A DNA stretch of 45,287 bases from Akkermansia sp. (GCA_017471985.1 JAFURE010000009.1:1-45287), one strand, 5' to 3'; shown: positions 16,858-25,747, counted from the first letter of the stretch. Notes: a model not told the origin generated them from the sequence alone. Program-made: numbers and translations.

Positions 16858-17618
16858 GACAAAACAGCAGCCAAATCCCCCGGCAACGGCGAGCGAACCT
16901 CAATCATCCGCTCCCCCAGGGGAAAACGCAGGGAGCAGGCATGCAAGGCATGACGTTCAATATGTAAACGGGCGGCCAAATCGGGAGTCCACCCCTGTGC
17001 AATGAAATCGAGGTAATTATACTCATTACCACCGTAGATTTTATCACCGAGGAGGGGGAATCCCAGATGGGCGGCGTGCACACGAATCTGGTGCAGGCGC
17101 CCCGTGTGAGGGATACAGCGCAGCAACGACAAGGGCGGCAGACCATTGCGAGCCGGCACACGTTGCAGGACTTCAAACTCCGTGCAGCAGGGTTTACCCA
17201 GGGGGTGACAACACTGGCGCACATGAATGCGCGTTTGCGCGACCTCCTCCATGCGCAGGATGGGCTCATCGCAGCAGGCAGAATACCACAGGGGAGCCCC
17301 CTGCACCACGGCATAATATTCCTTCTGCAACAATCTGTGCTGCATGGCCTTGCCCAGTTCGCGAGCAGCGGCGGCAGTCTTGGCCACGAGCGTGATTCCG
17401 CTCGTCTCCCTATCAAGACGATTGATGAATGACACCTGCCCACCGCATGCCAGCTCATAAACAAGCAATTCCCTCACACCATGCCAGAGAGTCGGCTCAT
17501 TTTTCTCGCCGGTGGGGTGAGTGAGTAAGGGCGCGGCCTTATCGACCACCAGCACATCATCGTCCTCGTACAGAACCGAAAAATGGGCCTGTACCGCTAT
17601 GGGCATGTCAAAGCTCAT
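16854..17618 (-). CDS. RluA-family pseudouridine synthase
   Basis: This 254-residue protein has the RluA catalytic motif NRLDRETSGITLVAK (catalytic Asp in RLD), then Lys-rich QKEYYAVVQG and the late motif HTGRLHQIRVH. It isomerises specific uridines in RNA to pseudouridine. No N-terminal S4 domain is seen, so it resembles RluA/TruC more than RluC or RluD; the target site is not predictable. The ATG overlaps the stop of the RsuA-type gene by four bases, so the two RNA-modification genes are coupled. Confidence 0.9.
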   Translation of the reverse strand: MSFDMPIAVQAHFSVLYEDDDVLVVDKAAPLLTHPTGEKNEPTLWHGVRELLVYELACGGQVSFINRLDRETSGITLVAKTAAAARELGKAMQHRLLQKEYYAVVQGAPLWYSACCDEPILRMEEVAQTRIHVRQCCHPLGKPCCTEFEVLQRVPARNGLPPLSLLRCIPHTGRLHQIRVHAAHLGFPLLGDKIYGGNEYNYLDFIAQGWTPDLAARLHIERHALHACSLRFPLGERMIEVRSPLPGDLAAVLS

Positions 17619-18307
17619 GTAAACATCGTCGGGTCAATAGCACACCACTCAGCGGGAGCAAGGTTGAGGTCAGCCAACTTCAGCGGCCCGATGGCCGTGC
17701 GGGTCAGGCGGGTGACCGGCGCCCCCACTGCAGCCAACATACGCCGCACCTGGTGATAGCGCCCCTCGTGCAGGGTAAGGCGCCCACAGCACTCGCCCGT
17801 TATCTCAAGCTCAGCGGGCAGACAGGGAGTGGTCTCACCATTCAGGAGCAACTCCCCGCTTGCGAACAATCCAACGGCCGAGAGCGGCACAGGAGCAGAG
17901 CACTCAAACTCATACACCTTGGGCACGTGGCGCTTAGGACTGGTAAGAGCGTGCACAAAGGCACCATCATCCGTTATCAGCAACAGCCCCGAAGTCTCCT
18001 TATCCAAGCGCCCTACAGTGCTGATACCATCTCCCCTATTGAGCCACTGCTGCGGCAGAAGGTCATACACCAGATCCCCATCTTCACGGTGGCTGCACGT
18101 ACACCCAAGCGGTTTATGAATAGCCACATACAAACCGTCCGGGAACTCAATCGGCTCACCATTCACCAGCACATCGACCGGCTCAGCCTTTGCCGAGGCG
18201 GACTTCGCCACAGCCCCCTTCACCGTCACACGGCCACGTTTTATCCATTGAGCGGCTTCACGTCTTGAACAGTAGCCGAAACGGCTCAATATGGCATCTA
18301 ATCTCAT
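17615..18307 (-). CDS. RsuA/RluB/RluE-family pseudouridine synthase
   Basis: The 230-residue protein starts with an S4 RNA-binding domain (residues 1-45, MRLDAILSRFGYCSRREA). The RsuA-type catalytic domain follows, with GRLDKETSGLLLITDDG and the late motif HEGRYHQVRRMLAAVG. It modifies uridine in ribosomal RNA; whether 16S (RsuA) or 23S (RluB/E) cannot be decided here. It is the first gene of a two-gene unit. Confidence 0.9.
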   Translation of the reverse strand: MRLDAILSRFGYCSRREAAQWIKRGRVTVKGAVAKSASAKAEPVDVLVNGEPIEFPDGLYVAIHKPLGCTCSHREDGDLVYDLLPQQWLNRGDGISTVGRLDKETSGLLLITDDGAFVHALTSPKRHVPKVYEFECSAPVPLSAVGLFASGELLLNGETTPCLPAELEITGECCGRLTLHEGRYHQVRRMLAAVGAPVTRLTRTAIGPLKLADLNLAPAEWCAIDPTMFT

Positions 18308-18316
18308 CGCAGGGAC

Positions 18317-18344
18317 ATTTTGCCATAAAAAAAATAAAAAACAA
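18317..18344 (-). promoter_or_regulatory. Possible promoter of the rsuA-like gene
   Basis: On the minus strand TTGTTT (18344-18339), a 16-base T-rich spacer and CAAAAT (18322-18317) are seen, with 9 bases to the ATG at 18307. It is a weaker match than most, but shows the same spacing pattern. Confidence 0.35.
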
Positions 18345-18444
18345 GGTTGAAATCAAGCGAGTTTTGTGGTAATTGTATTGTAAACCGCGTGTGCACGTGC
18401 GGTAGTGTTCCGTCGTGCCCTCAATTTTTCTCTCACACACACTT

Positions 18445-19815
18445 ATGATTACCATCATCACCGAAAGACAGTTGCCGCAGGCAGAAGCCGGTCTCTGGCT
18501 CAAAGCTCAGCAGGCAGTTGCGGCCAAGAATTACAAGTACGCCGTCAGCATTCTCAAGACACTCGTGAAGCGCGCCCCGGGTTTCCTGGAGGGTCGCAAG
18601 ATTCTGCGTAGCTGCGAAATTAAGACCACCCCCGATGCCGGTCGCCGCTCTTCCCTCTTCGGTGGTATGCGTATATCCACCAGCCGCAAGGATCCCGCCT
18701 CTGTCATCGTATCGGTAGAGGATGACCTGGAGAAGGATCCCTATTCTGTAACGGCCAACGAGGCACTGTTCACTGCCGCCAATGAGCTCAACCTGCCCGA
18801 GCTGGCAGCATTCGCCCTCGAAACCATCTGCAAGGGCCAGCCGAATGCCAAGAAGCACATGCACATGCTGGCTAACCACTACATCAAGAACGAGAACTTT
18901 GCCGAGGCCGCCGATACCTACCGCCGCATTCTCGAAATTGACCGTACGGACGCCATCGCCCAGCGCGGCGAGAAAGACTGTGCCGCCCGTGCCACCATGA
19001 AGCAGGGTAACTGGGAAGGCAAGGGTGACTTCCGCACCAAGCTGAAGAGCCAGAGCGCCACCACCGACCTCGAGAACGCCGACAAGATGGGTCTTACCCG
19101 CGCCGAAATGGAGCAGCGACTGGCCCAGCTCTCTGAGCAATATGCTGTTGACAACACCAACCTGCAGATTGTGAAGGACATCGCCTCCATCTACGAGCAG
19201 ATGGAAGACTATGCCAACTCCTACTCCTTCTACGCCTACGCCTTCCAGCTCAGCGGCGGCGCTGACCTTTCCATCAACGACAAGGCCATGGAAATGCAGG
19301 AGAAGGCCATGCAGGCCGAAATCACCTACTACGAGCAGGTACTGGCTGCCGACCCGAACAACGAGGAGGCCAAGGCCACTCTCGCCGCCCGCAAGAAGGA
19401 AATCGCCGAAGCTGTTGTGGCAGACGCCAAGGCTCGCGTGGACGCCAACCCGACTGATGCTCAGCTGCAGTTCAAGTATGGCCAGGCTCTGTTCGATGCC
19501 GAGCAGTACACCGAAGCTATTCCCCCGCTGCAGCGCGCCCGCACCAACCCGAACCTGCGCATCAAGTCCATGCTCATGCTCGGCAAGTGCTACGCCTCCA
19601 AGAACATGACCGACATGGCCATCCGCCAGCTGGAGGACGCCGACAAGGAGCTTGTTGCCATGGACGACACCAAGAAGGAGATTCTCTACATGATTGGCTG
19701 CCTGTACGAAAAGGCCGGCAACAAGGAGAAGTCCCTGGAGAGCTTCAAGGTTATTTACGAAGTGGACTACGGTTACAAGGACGTGGCCCAGAAGGTGGAA
19801 TCCGCCTATTCGTAA
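18445..19815 (+). CDS. TPR protein, probably abundant
   Basis: The 456-residue protein has no signal peptide and is built of helical TPR-like repeats over most of its length. Residues about 20-60 and 110-190 give clear units, and more follow to the C-terminus (YMIGCLYEKAGNKEKSLESFKVIYEVDYGYKDVA). Codon use is strikingly biased: Lys is almost always AAG, with many CTG, CGC and GCC codons, like the HU gene and unlike many neighbours, which suggests high expression. The ATG at 18445 is favoured over a GTG at 18415. No Shine-Dalgarno is visible. A strong terminator follows. Function is unknown; a scaffold role is an inference. Confidence 0.85.
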   Translation: MITIITERQLPQAEAGLWLKAQQAVAAKNYKYAVSILKTLVKRAPGFLEGRKILRSCEIKTTPDAGRRSSLFGGMRISTSRKDPASVIVSVEDDLEKDPYSVTANEALFTAANELNLPELAAFALETICKGQPNAKKHMHMLANHYIKNENFAEAADTYRRILEIDRTDAIAQRGEKDCAARATMKQGNWEGKGDFRTKLKSQSATTDLENADKMGLTRAEMEQRLAQLSEQYAVDNTNLQIVKDIASIYEQMEDYANSYSFYAYAFQLSGGADLSINDKAMEMQEKAMQAEITYYEQVLAADPNNEEAKATLAARKKEIAEAVVADAKARVDANPTDAQLQFKYGQALFDAEQYTEAIPPLQRARTNPNLRIKSMLMLGKCYASKNMTDMAIRQLEDADKELVAMDDTKKEILYMIGCLYEKAGNKEKSLESFKVIYEVDYGYKDVAQKVESAYS

Positions 19816-19838
19816 AGATTGGTACAGAATTTTTCAAC

Positions 19839-19870
19839 ACGCTCTGCTGCACCTGCGGCAGAGCGTTTTT
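19839..19870 (+). terminator. Rho-independent terminator after the TPR gene
   Basis: A perfect 9-bp stem, ACGCTCTGC (19839-19847) with GCAGAGCGT (19858-19866), has a 10-base loop and is followed by a T-run. Confidence 0.85.
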
Positions 19871-19872
19871 GC

Positions 19873-21072
19873 TTATCGGGTTCTGGCCAACTCAGTCGAG
19901 CCATCCCGGTGAAGGGATATCACATGCTGAGCAGAGCCATGGGATGAATGGTGTTTTTCATAGCACTCGGAGGGCTGGCCATCGGCATCCCAGAAATACT
20001 CGCGTGCCAACATACCGTCTGCTCCGTACTCGCAAAGTCGCTCAGCATAGCCGAGAGCCTCGTTCCGGCACGGCAGACCATCTGCCCCGTTGTAACATTC
20101 CCAGACCACATTACCATCGGGCGAGGTGCGCACGAGATGCTCCGCCCATATCCGGCTATTACTGCGCATAAGCCCATCTTCACCACAGTAGCGGGTGCGG
20201 CGCAGGTTCTCAGATGGTTTATTTTCGGTGAGTACCGACACCGTATTAGCATCTGCCGCCGCAACGGACTTTCCCTCGGCATCCAGCCAAGCTGTGTGAG
20301 TAGCCAGTGAGTCACGAGTATGCCGCGTGCGCCTCGTTGCCACGCCCTTGGCATTCTCGGTCAACTTATCGTTGACATAATTGGAGCGCAGCTCCTCCTG
20401 CTTATCATCATTGTACGTATAAGCGATACGGCATTCCCCCTGAGCGTTGACAATCGGCTGCCCATTACCGTCCAGATACTGAACCGACAAGGGGCGTCCC
20501 TGTTCATCGTATGCGATTCGGGCCTCTGCATATCCGGGCATTTTGGGCACAATCTTCTTCCCCTCAGCATTTCTGAAAGTGCGAGATATCAGTCGGCCAT
20601 CAGCATTGTAACGGAACTCACGAGTTGCTATTCCGGCAGAATCGGCAACCGGGTGACCATGAGCATCGAAATTACGACGAGCAGTAACCCGCCCTCCGGC
20701 ATCGTACTCCACACGCTGTTCAGCCACACGACTGCCGGGCAATGGCGTAACATAGCCCGCGGCATTGAGGTGAACCAGGCGATTCACACGACCATCCTTA
20801 CCGTATTCAAAACGAATGTGAGGAATCGTCACGCCCTCCGGCCCGGCATACAGCTCCCCCACGCCGGACGGAGCAACAGCCTGCGCCGGATTCAGCAAGC
20901 CTGAGTAATACCGTACATTTACGGAATCGGCATCGCCCGTAAACACATGGTAAATCCCCATACCCAGAACGCCCAGCAACAAGCCCAGCGCTGACAGAGT
21001 GCCCATGTACCCCCAGGCGTAGGACACAATCCTGCGCCACCAGACCGATTTATCCCGAGCTGTTGCAACCAT
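19873..21072 (-). CDS. Membrane-anchored YD-like repeat protein
   Basis: This 399-residue protein has a single N-terminal signal-anchor helix (about residues 16-40). The long exported region has degenerate repeats of about 50-60 residues with the pattern Y(D/N)..GR.....(F/L)D..G.P(V/I)...G, clearest at EYDAGGRVTARRNFDAHGHPV, YNADGRLI and YDEQGRPLS. These resemble YD/RHS-type beta repeats, but no RHS core or toxin domain follows. Function is unknown. It lies convergent to the TPR gene and about 38 bases downstream of the GNAT gene in the same direction, so it may share its transcript. Confidence 0.75.
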   Translation of the reverse strand: MVATARDKSVWWRRIVSYAWGYMGTLSALGLLLGVLGMGIYHVFTGDADSVNVRYYSGLLNPAQAVAPSGVGELYAGPEGVTIPHIRFEYGKDGRVNRLVHLNAAGYVTPLPGSRVAEQRVEYDAGGRVTARRNFDAHGHPVADSAGIATREFRYNADGRLISRTFRNAEGKKIVPKMPGYAEARIAYDEQGRPLSVQYLDGNGQPIVNAQGECRIAYTYNDDKQEELRSNYVNDKLTENAKGVATRRTRHTRDSLATHTAWLDAEGKSVAAADANTVSVLTENKPSENLRRTRYCGEDGLMRSNSRIWAEHLVRTSPDGNVVWECYNGADGLPCRNEALGYAERLCEYGADGMLAREYFWDADGQPSECYEKHHSSHGSAQHVISLHRDGSTELARTR

Positions 21073-21110
21073 GATAAAAGAGATGGCTTAACAGCACGGT
21101 TAATTCAATA

Positions 21111-21641
21111 TCAATTAGTCACAGAATCGGTATAGCGCATGATGGTATGGCGAAGGCTGTTTTCCAGGCACTCGACATCACTCGCAGCAGCTGCACAAGG
21201 CCAGCTGAGCAATCTCATAGGCACAGAGGGAGTATCGGCATGAAAAGGCAGCTGCACATGCTCATAAGGCAAGAGCACAAACCCGGCAGCCTGATAGAAC
21301 GCCAGCCGCCTGCGCGAGGGAGCATCCTGCGGCGGTTCTATTTCCAGAATCAATAACTTTCCCTGCTCCTGCAACCACTTGAGAGCCGCCGTACCCACAC
21401 CAAGCCCACGGCACTGCTCAGCGACAGCGAGATGTTCAACAAACAAACATGACGGCAATTCCCAGTAGAACAATAGCCCCACTACCTTTTCGTCCTGCAT
21501 AAGCTGTTTGCAATGAAAGGTAGGTTCTGACCTCATGGCACGTTCATGCTGTGCGAGAGAGCGGCGTTCACTTCGAGGAAACGCCGACTCGTAGATTAGC
21601 CACACATCTGAGCGACTATTTACAGAAGTTACCCGAATCAT
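21111..21641 (-). CDS. GNAT family N-acetyltransferase
   Basis: The 176-residue protein contains the GNAT acetyl-CoA motif (EHLAVAEQCRGLGVGTAALKWL; Q-x-x-G-x-G core) in the usual central position, then a strand ILEIEPP and an AFYQAAGF motif. It transfers an acetyl group to an amine; the substrate is unknown. It is divergently transcribed from birA with a 111-base gap. Confidence 0.85.
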   Translation of the reverse strand: MIRVTSVNSRSDVWLIYESAFPRSERRSLAQHERAMRSEPTFHCKQLMQDEKVVGLLFYWELPSCLFVEHLAVAEQCRGLGVGTAALKWLQEQGKLLILEIEPPQDAPSRRRLAFYQAAGFVLLPYEHVQLPFHADTPSVPMRLLSWPCAAAASDVECLENSLRHTIMRYTDSVTN

Positions 21642-21647
21642 ACGCCT

Positions 21648-21676
21648 ATGCTAACCACAATGTGACAGTAAAACAA
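21648..21676 (-). promoter_or_regulatory. Promoter of the GNAT gene
   Basis: On the minus strand TTGTTT (21676-21671), a 17-base spacer and TAGCAT (21653-21648) are seen. The -10 box ends 6 bases before the ATG at 21641. Confidence 0.45.
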
Positions 21677-21716
21677 GAAAAAACGCCCCTTATCCCCCGA
21701 AAAACTCATTATTTGA

Positions 21717-21745
21717 TGGACGTGGCGAGAGCTCTGCGCTATTAT
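21717..21745 (+). promoter_or_regulatory. Promoter of birA
   Basis: TGGACG (21717-21722), a 17-base spacer and TATTAT (21740-21745) are seen. The -10 ends 7 bases before the GTG at 21753, so the mRNA may be leaderless. Confidence 0.45.
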
Positions 21746-21752
21746 AAAGGAC

Positions 21753-22478
21753 GTGAGCATCAAATGGAAAGTTGTTGAGTTAAAGGAGTGCGAGTCTACT
21801 TTCAACATGGCCCGCAAGGAAGAACCGTGGACCGTGGTGTGCGCAGAGCGACAGCTCAAGGGACGTGGAAGGTTTAACCGCAGCTGGTTCGGAGAGTCCG
21901 GCGGCCTGTGGGCCACCTACAATCTGCCGCTGGATCCCCGCTCCACCCGCCATTGGGGACTGTTGCCGCTGGTAGCGGGCGTGGCTATCATCAAGGCTCT
22001 CGAAGGCTACAGAATCAAGGGGCTGCGCCTGCGCTGGCCGAATGATGTTCTGGTGGGGCGCGATAAACTTGCCGGCATTCTGGTAGAGCGCCCCTCCTCC
22101 ACCATGGCGTCCATCGGCATCGGACTCAATATCAGCAACGATATTGAAAGTATTGCCGTCAAGACAACAGACCGCCCGACCCGCCTGCAGGATTTACTCT
22201 ATGCCTGCCCCAAGGTAAGCAAACTGCGTGACCTTCTGGCAAATGCTCTGGCAGAAACCTTCAATATCTTTGTTGAGCACGGCATCGAAGCCCTGCGCGA
22301 AGACCTTGAGAAAGCCTGGGGTAAATCCCTGCCGGTTGTGGCAATCACCGATACCGAGCGCATACGCGGTCATTTCATCGGGGTCGAGGGCGATGGCTCC
22401 CCGATTCTGCGTAAGGTTGACGGAACAACCGTGACAGTACCCGGTATCACGGTCAACCGCATGAAAGAACTCATCTGA
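21753..22478 (+). CDS. birA: Biotin--[acetyl-CoA carboxylase] ligase, without DNA-binding domain
   Basis: The 241-residue protein has the biotin-protein ligase motifs [28 protein letters not shown] and KLAGILVE, with a C-terminal SH3-like domain. It attaches biotin to the carrier protein of acetyl-CoA carboxylase. There is no N-terminal helix-turn-helix, so it is a class I enzyme that cannot act as a biotin repressor. The start is GTG; an AAAGGA lies just upstream, but the -10 box is so close that it may not be transcribed fully. Confidence 0.92.
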   Translation: MSIKWKVVELKECESTFNMARKEEPWTVVCAERQLKGRGRFNRSWFGESGGLWATYNLPLDPRSTRHWGLLPLVAGVAIIKALEGYRIKGLRLRWPNDVLVGRDKLAGILVERPSSTMASIGIGLNISNDIESIAVKTTDRPTRLQDLLYACPKVSKLRDLLANALAETFNIFVEHGIEALREDLEKAWGKSLPVVAITDTERIRGHFIGVEGDGSPILRKVDGTTVTVPGITVNRMKELI

Positions 22479-22492
22479 GCCACACATCTGTC

Positions 22493-23344
22493 ATGTCTGT
22501 TCCGCAGAATACCATTGCGCTCATCTTCGATTTCGACCAGACCCTCAGTCCTCACAACATGCAGGAGGACACGATCTTCCCCGAGTTCGGCATCAATGCC
22601 GAACTCTTCTGGAAAAAGTGCAACGAACGCAGTCGCGAGGAAGGCTGGGACGGCGAACTCAGTTATCTGAAAGAACTGCTCGATACACTCAGCATTGATG
22701 GCGTGAGCAACGACACGCTCAAAAAACTGGGTCAAAAGCTCACATTCTTCCGCGGTATCCCCGAGTTCTTTGAGAAGTTCGAGTCACGAGTGCTCACCCC
22801 GGAACACCGCTTTGCCGGTATTCATGTGGAGTTCTACATCATTTCCAGCGGAATCAAATCCATCATCGATGGCTCCGTCATCCGCCCGTACATGAAGGAG
22901 GTATTCGCCTGTGAGTTCAGCGAGCACAACGGCTGCATCAGCTTCCCCAAGCGTGTGATTTCACATACAACCAAAACTCAGTTCCTCTTCCGTATCAACA
23001 AGGGCATGATAAAATACACGGAAGACGTGAACGACCACATGGACAGCGACCTGCGCCCCATTCCCTTCAAGCACATGATTTACCTGGGGGACGGTCCGAC
23101 AGATGTCCCCTGCTTTACCGTCATGCGCCAACAGGGCGGCCTGAGCGTAGCGGTGTACAACCCGGATGACCCCACGCGTGCCAGTTTCCGCAAGTGCTAC
23201 AATCTGAAGACAGACCAGCACCGAGTGGATTTCTTTGCTCCGGCCGACTTCCGAGCCGGCAGCCACCTGAGCAACATACTCGAGGAAACAGTGCGCAACA
23301 TGGCCGATGGTATTCTGCACAACATGCGCACAGCCGGCAGATAA
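22493..23344 (+). CDS. HAD superfamily phosphatase-like protein
   Basis: The 283-residue protein has all HAD motifs: DFDQT (Asp13 nucleophile, Asp15), motif II IISSG, a conserved Lys region, and [10 protein letters not shown] for metal binding. It probably hydrolyses a phosphate ester; the cap region (residues 20-90) does not reveal the substrate. It starts 14 bases after birA in the same direction and is probably co-transcribed with it. A strong bidirectional hairpin follows. Confidence 0.85.
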   Translation: MSVPQNTIALIFDFDQTLSPHNMQEDTIFPEFGINAELFWKKCNERSREEGWDGELSYLKELLDTLSIDGVSNDTLKKLGQKLTFFRGIPEFFEKFESRVLTPEHRFAGIHVEFYIISSGIKSIIDGSVIRPYMKEVFACEFSEHNGCISFPKRVISHTTKTQFLFRINKGMIKYTEDVNDHMDSDLRPIPFKHMIYLGDGPTDVPCFTVMRQQGGLSVAVYNPDDPTRASFRKCYNLKTDQHRVDFFAPADFRAGSHLSNILEETVRNMADGILHNMRTAGR

Positions 23345-23365
23345 GCTCACAAACTCAGAATTTGA

Positions 23366-23398
23366 AAAGGGAGGCATGTCAACGGCATGCCTCCCTTT
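23366..23398. terminator. Bidirectional terminator between convergent genes
   Basis: A perfect 13-bp stem, AAAGGGAGGCATG (23366-23378) with CATGCCTCCCTTT (23386-23398), has a 7-base loop. It lies between the HAD gene and galM and has A/T runs at both ends. Confidence 0.85.
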
Positions 23399-23426
23399 CC
23401 TCATGAAAGGACTGCTCAGTTCTTGC

Positions 23427-24359
23427 TTATTCTATGCACCACTCAATCGTGCGGGCATACACCTGCCCCGGTCGCAGTTCAATAGTCGGGAAATGCGGGT
23501 TATGAGGAGAATCGGGGAAATTCTGGGCTTCCAGCGCCACACCGCCACGCTTGAGCGGCAGGTAGTCACCGGTATACACCTGCAAGCCCGGAGCATCGGT
23601 CGCCAGATGCAGGGTGTACTTACCATTTGTCAGGGTGGCTGCACGCTTCACCCCCGGAGTGGTAGGCAGCACGTAGTTATCATCGTATCCGCCGGCAATG
23701 GCATCGGGTGCGTTGCGCTCGCCCAGACAGGCGGGAGCCGTCAGGTCATACAGCGTACCGGTTACCGGCAGAATGGCTCCTGTCGGGATATTGGCCACCA
23801 TGGGGGTGTATGCAGATGCATGAACCATTAACAGGTGGTCATCCATCGTGCCGCAGCCATTCAGGTTCCAGTATGCATGATTGGTGAGGTTCAGCAGCGT
23901 GGGAGCATCCGTCTCGGCCTTCAACTCCAGCGTCAGGCGATTGCCGTCAATAGTATAGATAGCCTGCACCTTCACAGCGCCGGGATATCCCTCATCTCCA
24001 TCCGGCGAATTCAGACTGAGCACCAGTTGAGTAGGTGACACAGACTCCACCGCCCACGGCATGTCAGAAAAGCCCTTCAGACCGCCATGCAGGTGATTGG
24101 GGCCATTGTTGACAGCCAGAGTATATTCCTTGCCATCCAGCTCAAAACGCCCGCCGGCAATACGATTGGCCACGCGCCCGCAGACAGCACCGCAATAGCA
24201 GGTATCCGCCTGCAGTTCCTCGGCATTCTTCGGGCCATACAGCATATCAACCCCATCGTACTCGAAACTCAGCACGCGTGCACCGACATTGCACACGCGT
24301 ACTTTGAGAGTTTCCGACGAGAGAGTATAGATTTCGGTATCAGTTGTCATTGTATTCAT
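23427..24359 (-). CDS. galM: Aldose 1-epimerase (mutarotase)
   Basis: The 310-residue protein has the mutarotase motifs NHLHGGLKGF (substrate His), NLTNHAYWNLNG (catalytic His) and IELRPGQ near the C-terminus (catalytic Glu). It interconverts alpha and beta anomers of sugars such as galactose. It has no signal peptide, so it is cytoplasmic. It starts 9 bases after the stop of the BamE-like lipoprotein gene and is probably transcribed with it. An alternative ATG three codons later is possible. Confidence 0.92.
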   Translation of the reverse strand: MNTMTTDTEIYTLSSETLKVRVCNVGARVLSFEYDGVDMLYGPKNAEELQADTCYCGAVCGRVANRIAGGRFELDGKEYTLAVNNGPNHLHGGLKGFSDMPWAVESVSPTQLVLSLNSPDGDEGYPGAVKVQAIYTIDGNRLTLELKAETDAPTLLNLTNHAYWNLNGCGTMDDHLLMVHASAYTPMVANIPTGAILPVTGTLYDLTAPACLGERNAPDAIAGGYDDNYVLPTTPGVKRAATLTNGKYTLHLATDAPGLQVYTGDYLPLKRGGVALEAQNFPDSPHNPHFPTIELRPGQVYARTIEWCIE

Positions 24360-24368
24360 GGTTAGAAT

Positions 24369-24827
24369 TTAATTATTGGGCGTGCCCTGCTGCATCCAGG
24401 ATGTTACTTTTCCGTTGACGAACTCAACATAGGCCACGTTTTTGGGAATAAAGACCGTAGAAGTATCCGGTCCGGGATAACCATACCATCCGTAGGGTCC
24501 CCAATAAGGATAGGGATTGTTATTGATAACGGTCACCGGGTCATAGCCCTTGTAAATCCAACGGGTAATTTGCTTGCCATCCTTCAGCCCCTGCACAGGC
24601 TGGGTATCAGGCCTGCCCCAGGCCAGGAAAACGGCGTCTTCCTTCATACCCTGACTGATTTTACCCTGCTGAACCAAGGCCTGCTGTTGAGGCGGTAAAG
24701 CTTTGAACATAGCAGGATGTTCTGCGATTCTGCTTGCGGGGGTAGCAGTCTGGCACGACACGAGGCCAAGGCACATAAGCCCACCGGCAGCGGCAGCCAC
24801 AATTTCATTCTTAAGCAGTGCTTTCAT
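24369..24827 (-). CDS. Lipoprotein with BamE/SmpA-like segment
   Basis: The 152-residue protein has a lipobox LVSC after a signal sequence starting at the ATG at 24827. The segment GKISQGMKEDAVFLAWGRPD resembles the BamE/OmlA pattern in which a Gly-Met turn precedes a G.P motif. A Pro/Gly/Tyr-rich stretch and a short beta-like C-terminus (VAYVEFVNGKVTSW) follow. A role at the outer membrane is plausible but not shown. A start 63 codons upstream is possible but would run through the divergent promoter region. Confidence 0.75.
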   Translation of the reverse strand: MKALLKNEIVAAAAGGLMCLGLVSCQTATPASRIAEHPAMFKALPPQQQALVQQGKISQGMKEDAVFLAWGRPDTQPVQGLKDGKQITRWIYKGYDPVTVINNNPYPYWGPYGWYGYPGPDTSTVFIPKNVAYVEFVNGKVTSWMQQGTPNN

Positions 24828-24836
24828 ACATGCATG

Positions 24837-24865
24837 ACAGTACCACGAAATTTCGTGCTTGCCAA
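24837..24865 (-). promoter_or_regulatory. Leftward promoter of the divergent pair
   Basis: On the minus strand TTGGCA (24865-24860), a 17-base spacer and TACTGT (24842-24837) are seen, with 9 bases to the ATG at 24827. Its -35 shares five bases with the -35 of the rightward promoter. Confidence 0.55.
24844..24857. promoter_or_regulatory. 14-bp perfect palindrome, likely operator
   Basis: CACGAAATTTCGTG reads the same on both strands. It lies inside the spacer of the leftward promoter and directly beside the -35 of the rightward one, a position suited to a dimeric regulator. Confidence 0.6.
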
Positions 24866-24887
24866 GTAAAAAAAACAGTGGTAGATT
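24859..24887 (+). promoter_or_regulatory. Rightward promoter of the divergent pair
   Basis: TTGCCA (24859-24864), a 17-base spacer and TAGATT (24882-24887) are seen, with 13 bases to the ATG at 24901. Confidence 0.6.
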
Positions 24888-24900
24888 AACAGTCACAGAC

Positions 24901-25668
24901 ATGAAAGCGATTTTACCGATTATTGCGTTGATGGCAGCTCCTGCTATGATTGCACAAGCATATGGAGCTGAAAGTGCCGGAGTGCTGCAGGGACTTCTTC
25001 CTACAGATGGCAGCATGCAGACCGGTGTAGCTGTCGCGCCCCAGCATACGCAGGAGTTGGCCCCCCTTCACCAGCAGTTCATCAGCAAACTTCAGGCTCT
25101 GGAGCCGGAGAAGCAGAAGGCTGTTCTCGAGAACTATGACCCGCTGACCCTGATTGCATACAACGCAGACATCTGGCCGGATAAAGCTGAGTACGAAAAA
25201 TACAAGGCTGAATGGAAAAAGGTGAAGCTTGTTGCTACTCAGAATGTAGCCGTTGGGCTCAAGAACTCCGGCAATAATCGCTGGACTGTTCTTTCGCTGG
25301 CAGAAAATCCCGCCACCAAACGCACGGCACCGCTCACCATCAGTGCCCTTTCCTACGACTCCGGGAAAAACATCTGGATTTCCAACAACGGTGAACTTAC
25401 TGCTACCGAATACAGTGCTACAGACGACCATGTATTCGGAGCTCAGATCGGTCACGAATGGAAACTTGAAAAGGAAGACAGCCTTTCCAAGATGACGGAA
25501 AACATCCGCGTGACCAAGAGAACAGATGGCAAGGCCATCTTCATTGTATACTCATTCACAGAGGTTTCTGCTATTAACCCCAATCTTATCATCGCCCAGG
25601 GAGGGTATGCTCTCATGATTCCGACCCGTACGGCACAGGTCAACATGGCAGCTCCCGGCAGCCGCTGA
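24901..25668 (+). CDS. Secreted protein, first of a tandem paralogous pair
   Basis: The 255-residue protein has a Sec signal peptide (cleavage near AYGA). It shares many spaced motifs with the next gene product: DIWPDKAEYEKYKAEWKK, NGELTATEY, KEDSLSKMTE, TKRTDGK, FTE and IAQGGY. No known domain is recognised. The ATG at 24901 is preferred over a codon at 24859, which lies in the -35 box. It is followed by a strong terminator, so the two paralogues are separate transcription units. Confidence 0.8.
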   Translation: MKAILPIIALMAAPAMIAQAYGAESAGVLQGLLPTDGSMQTGVAVAPQHTQELAPLHQQFISKLQALEPEKQKAVLENYDPLTLIAYNADIWPDKAEYEKYKAEWKKVKLVATQNVAVGLKNSGNNRWTVLSLAENPATKRTAPLTISALSYDSGKNIWISNNGELTATEYSATDDHVFGAQIGHEWKLEKEDSLSKMTENIRVTKRTDGKAIFIVYSFTEVSAINPNLIIAQGGYALMIPTRTAQVNMAAPGSR

Positions 25669-25693
25669 TAGATGCAGCTATTTCACAACATAG

Positions 25694-25724
25694 AAAACCG
25701 CAGTAATTTTTTACTGCGGTTTTT
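25694..25724 (+). terminator. Rho-independent terminator between the paralogues
   Basis: A 13-bp stem, AAAACCGCAGTAA (25694-25706) with TTACTGCGGTTTT (25711-25723), has a TTTT loop and a T-run. Confidence 0.85.
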
Positions 25725-25747
25725 CTGTTCAAGGCATGTTTTCCTGC

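Noticed and set aside
19873..21072. RHS or contact-dependent toxin
   Set aside because: No RHS core, no C-terminal toxin domain and no small immunity gene downstream.
24859..24900. Earlier start of the first secreted paralogue
   Set aside because: The codon lies in the -35 box and the signal peptide begins at the ATG at 24901.
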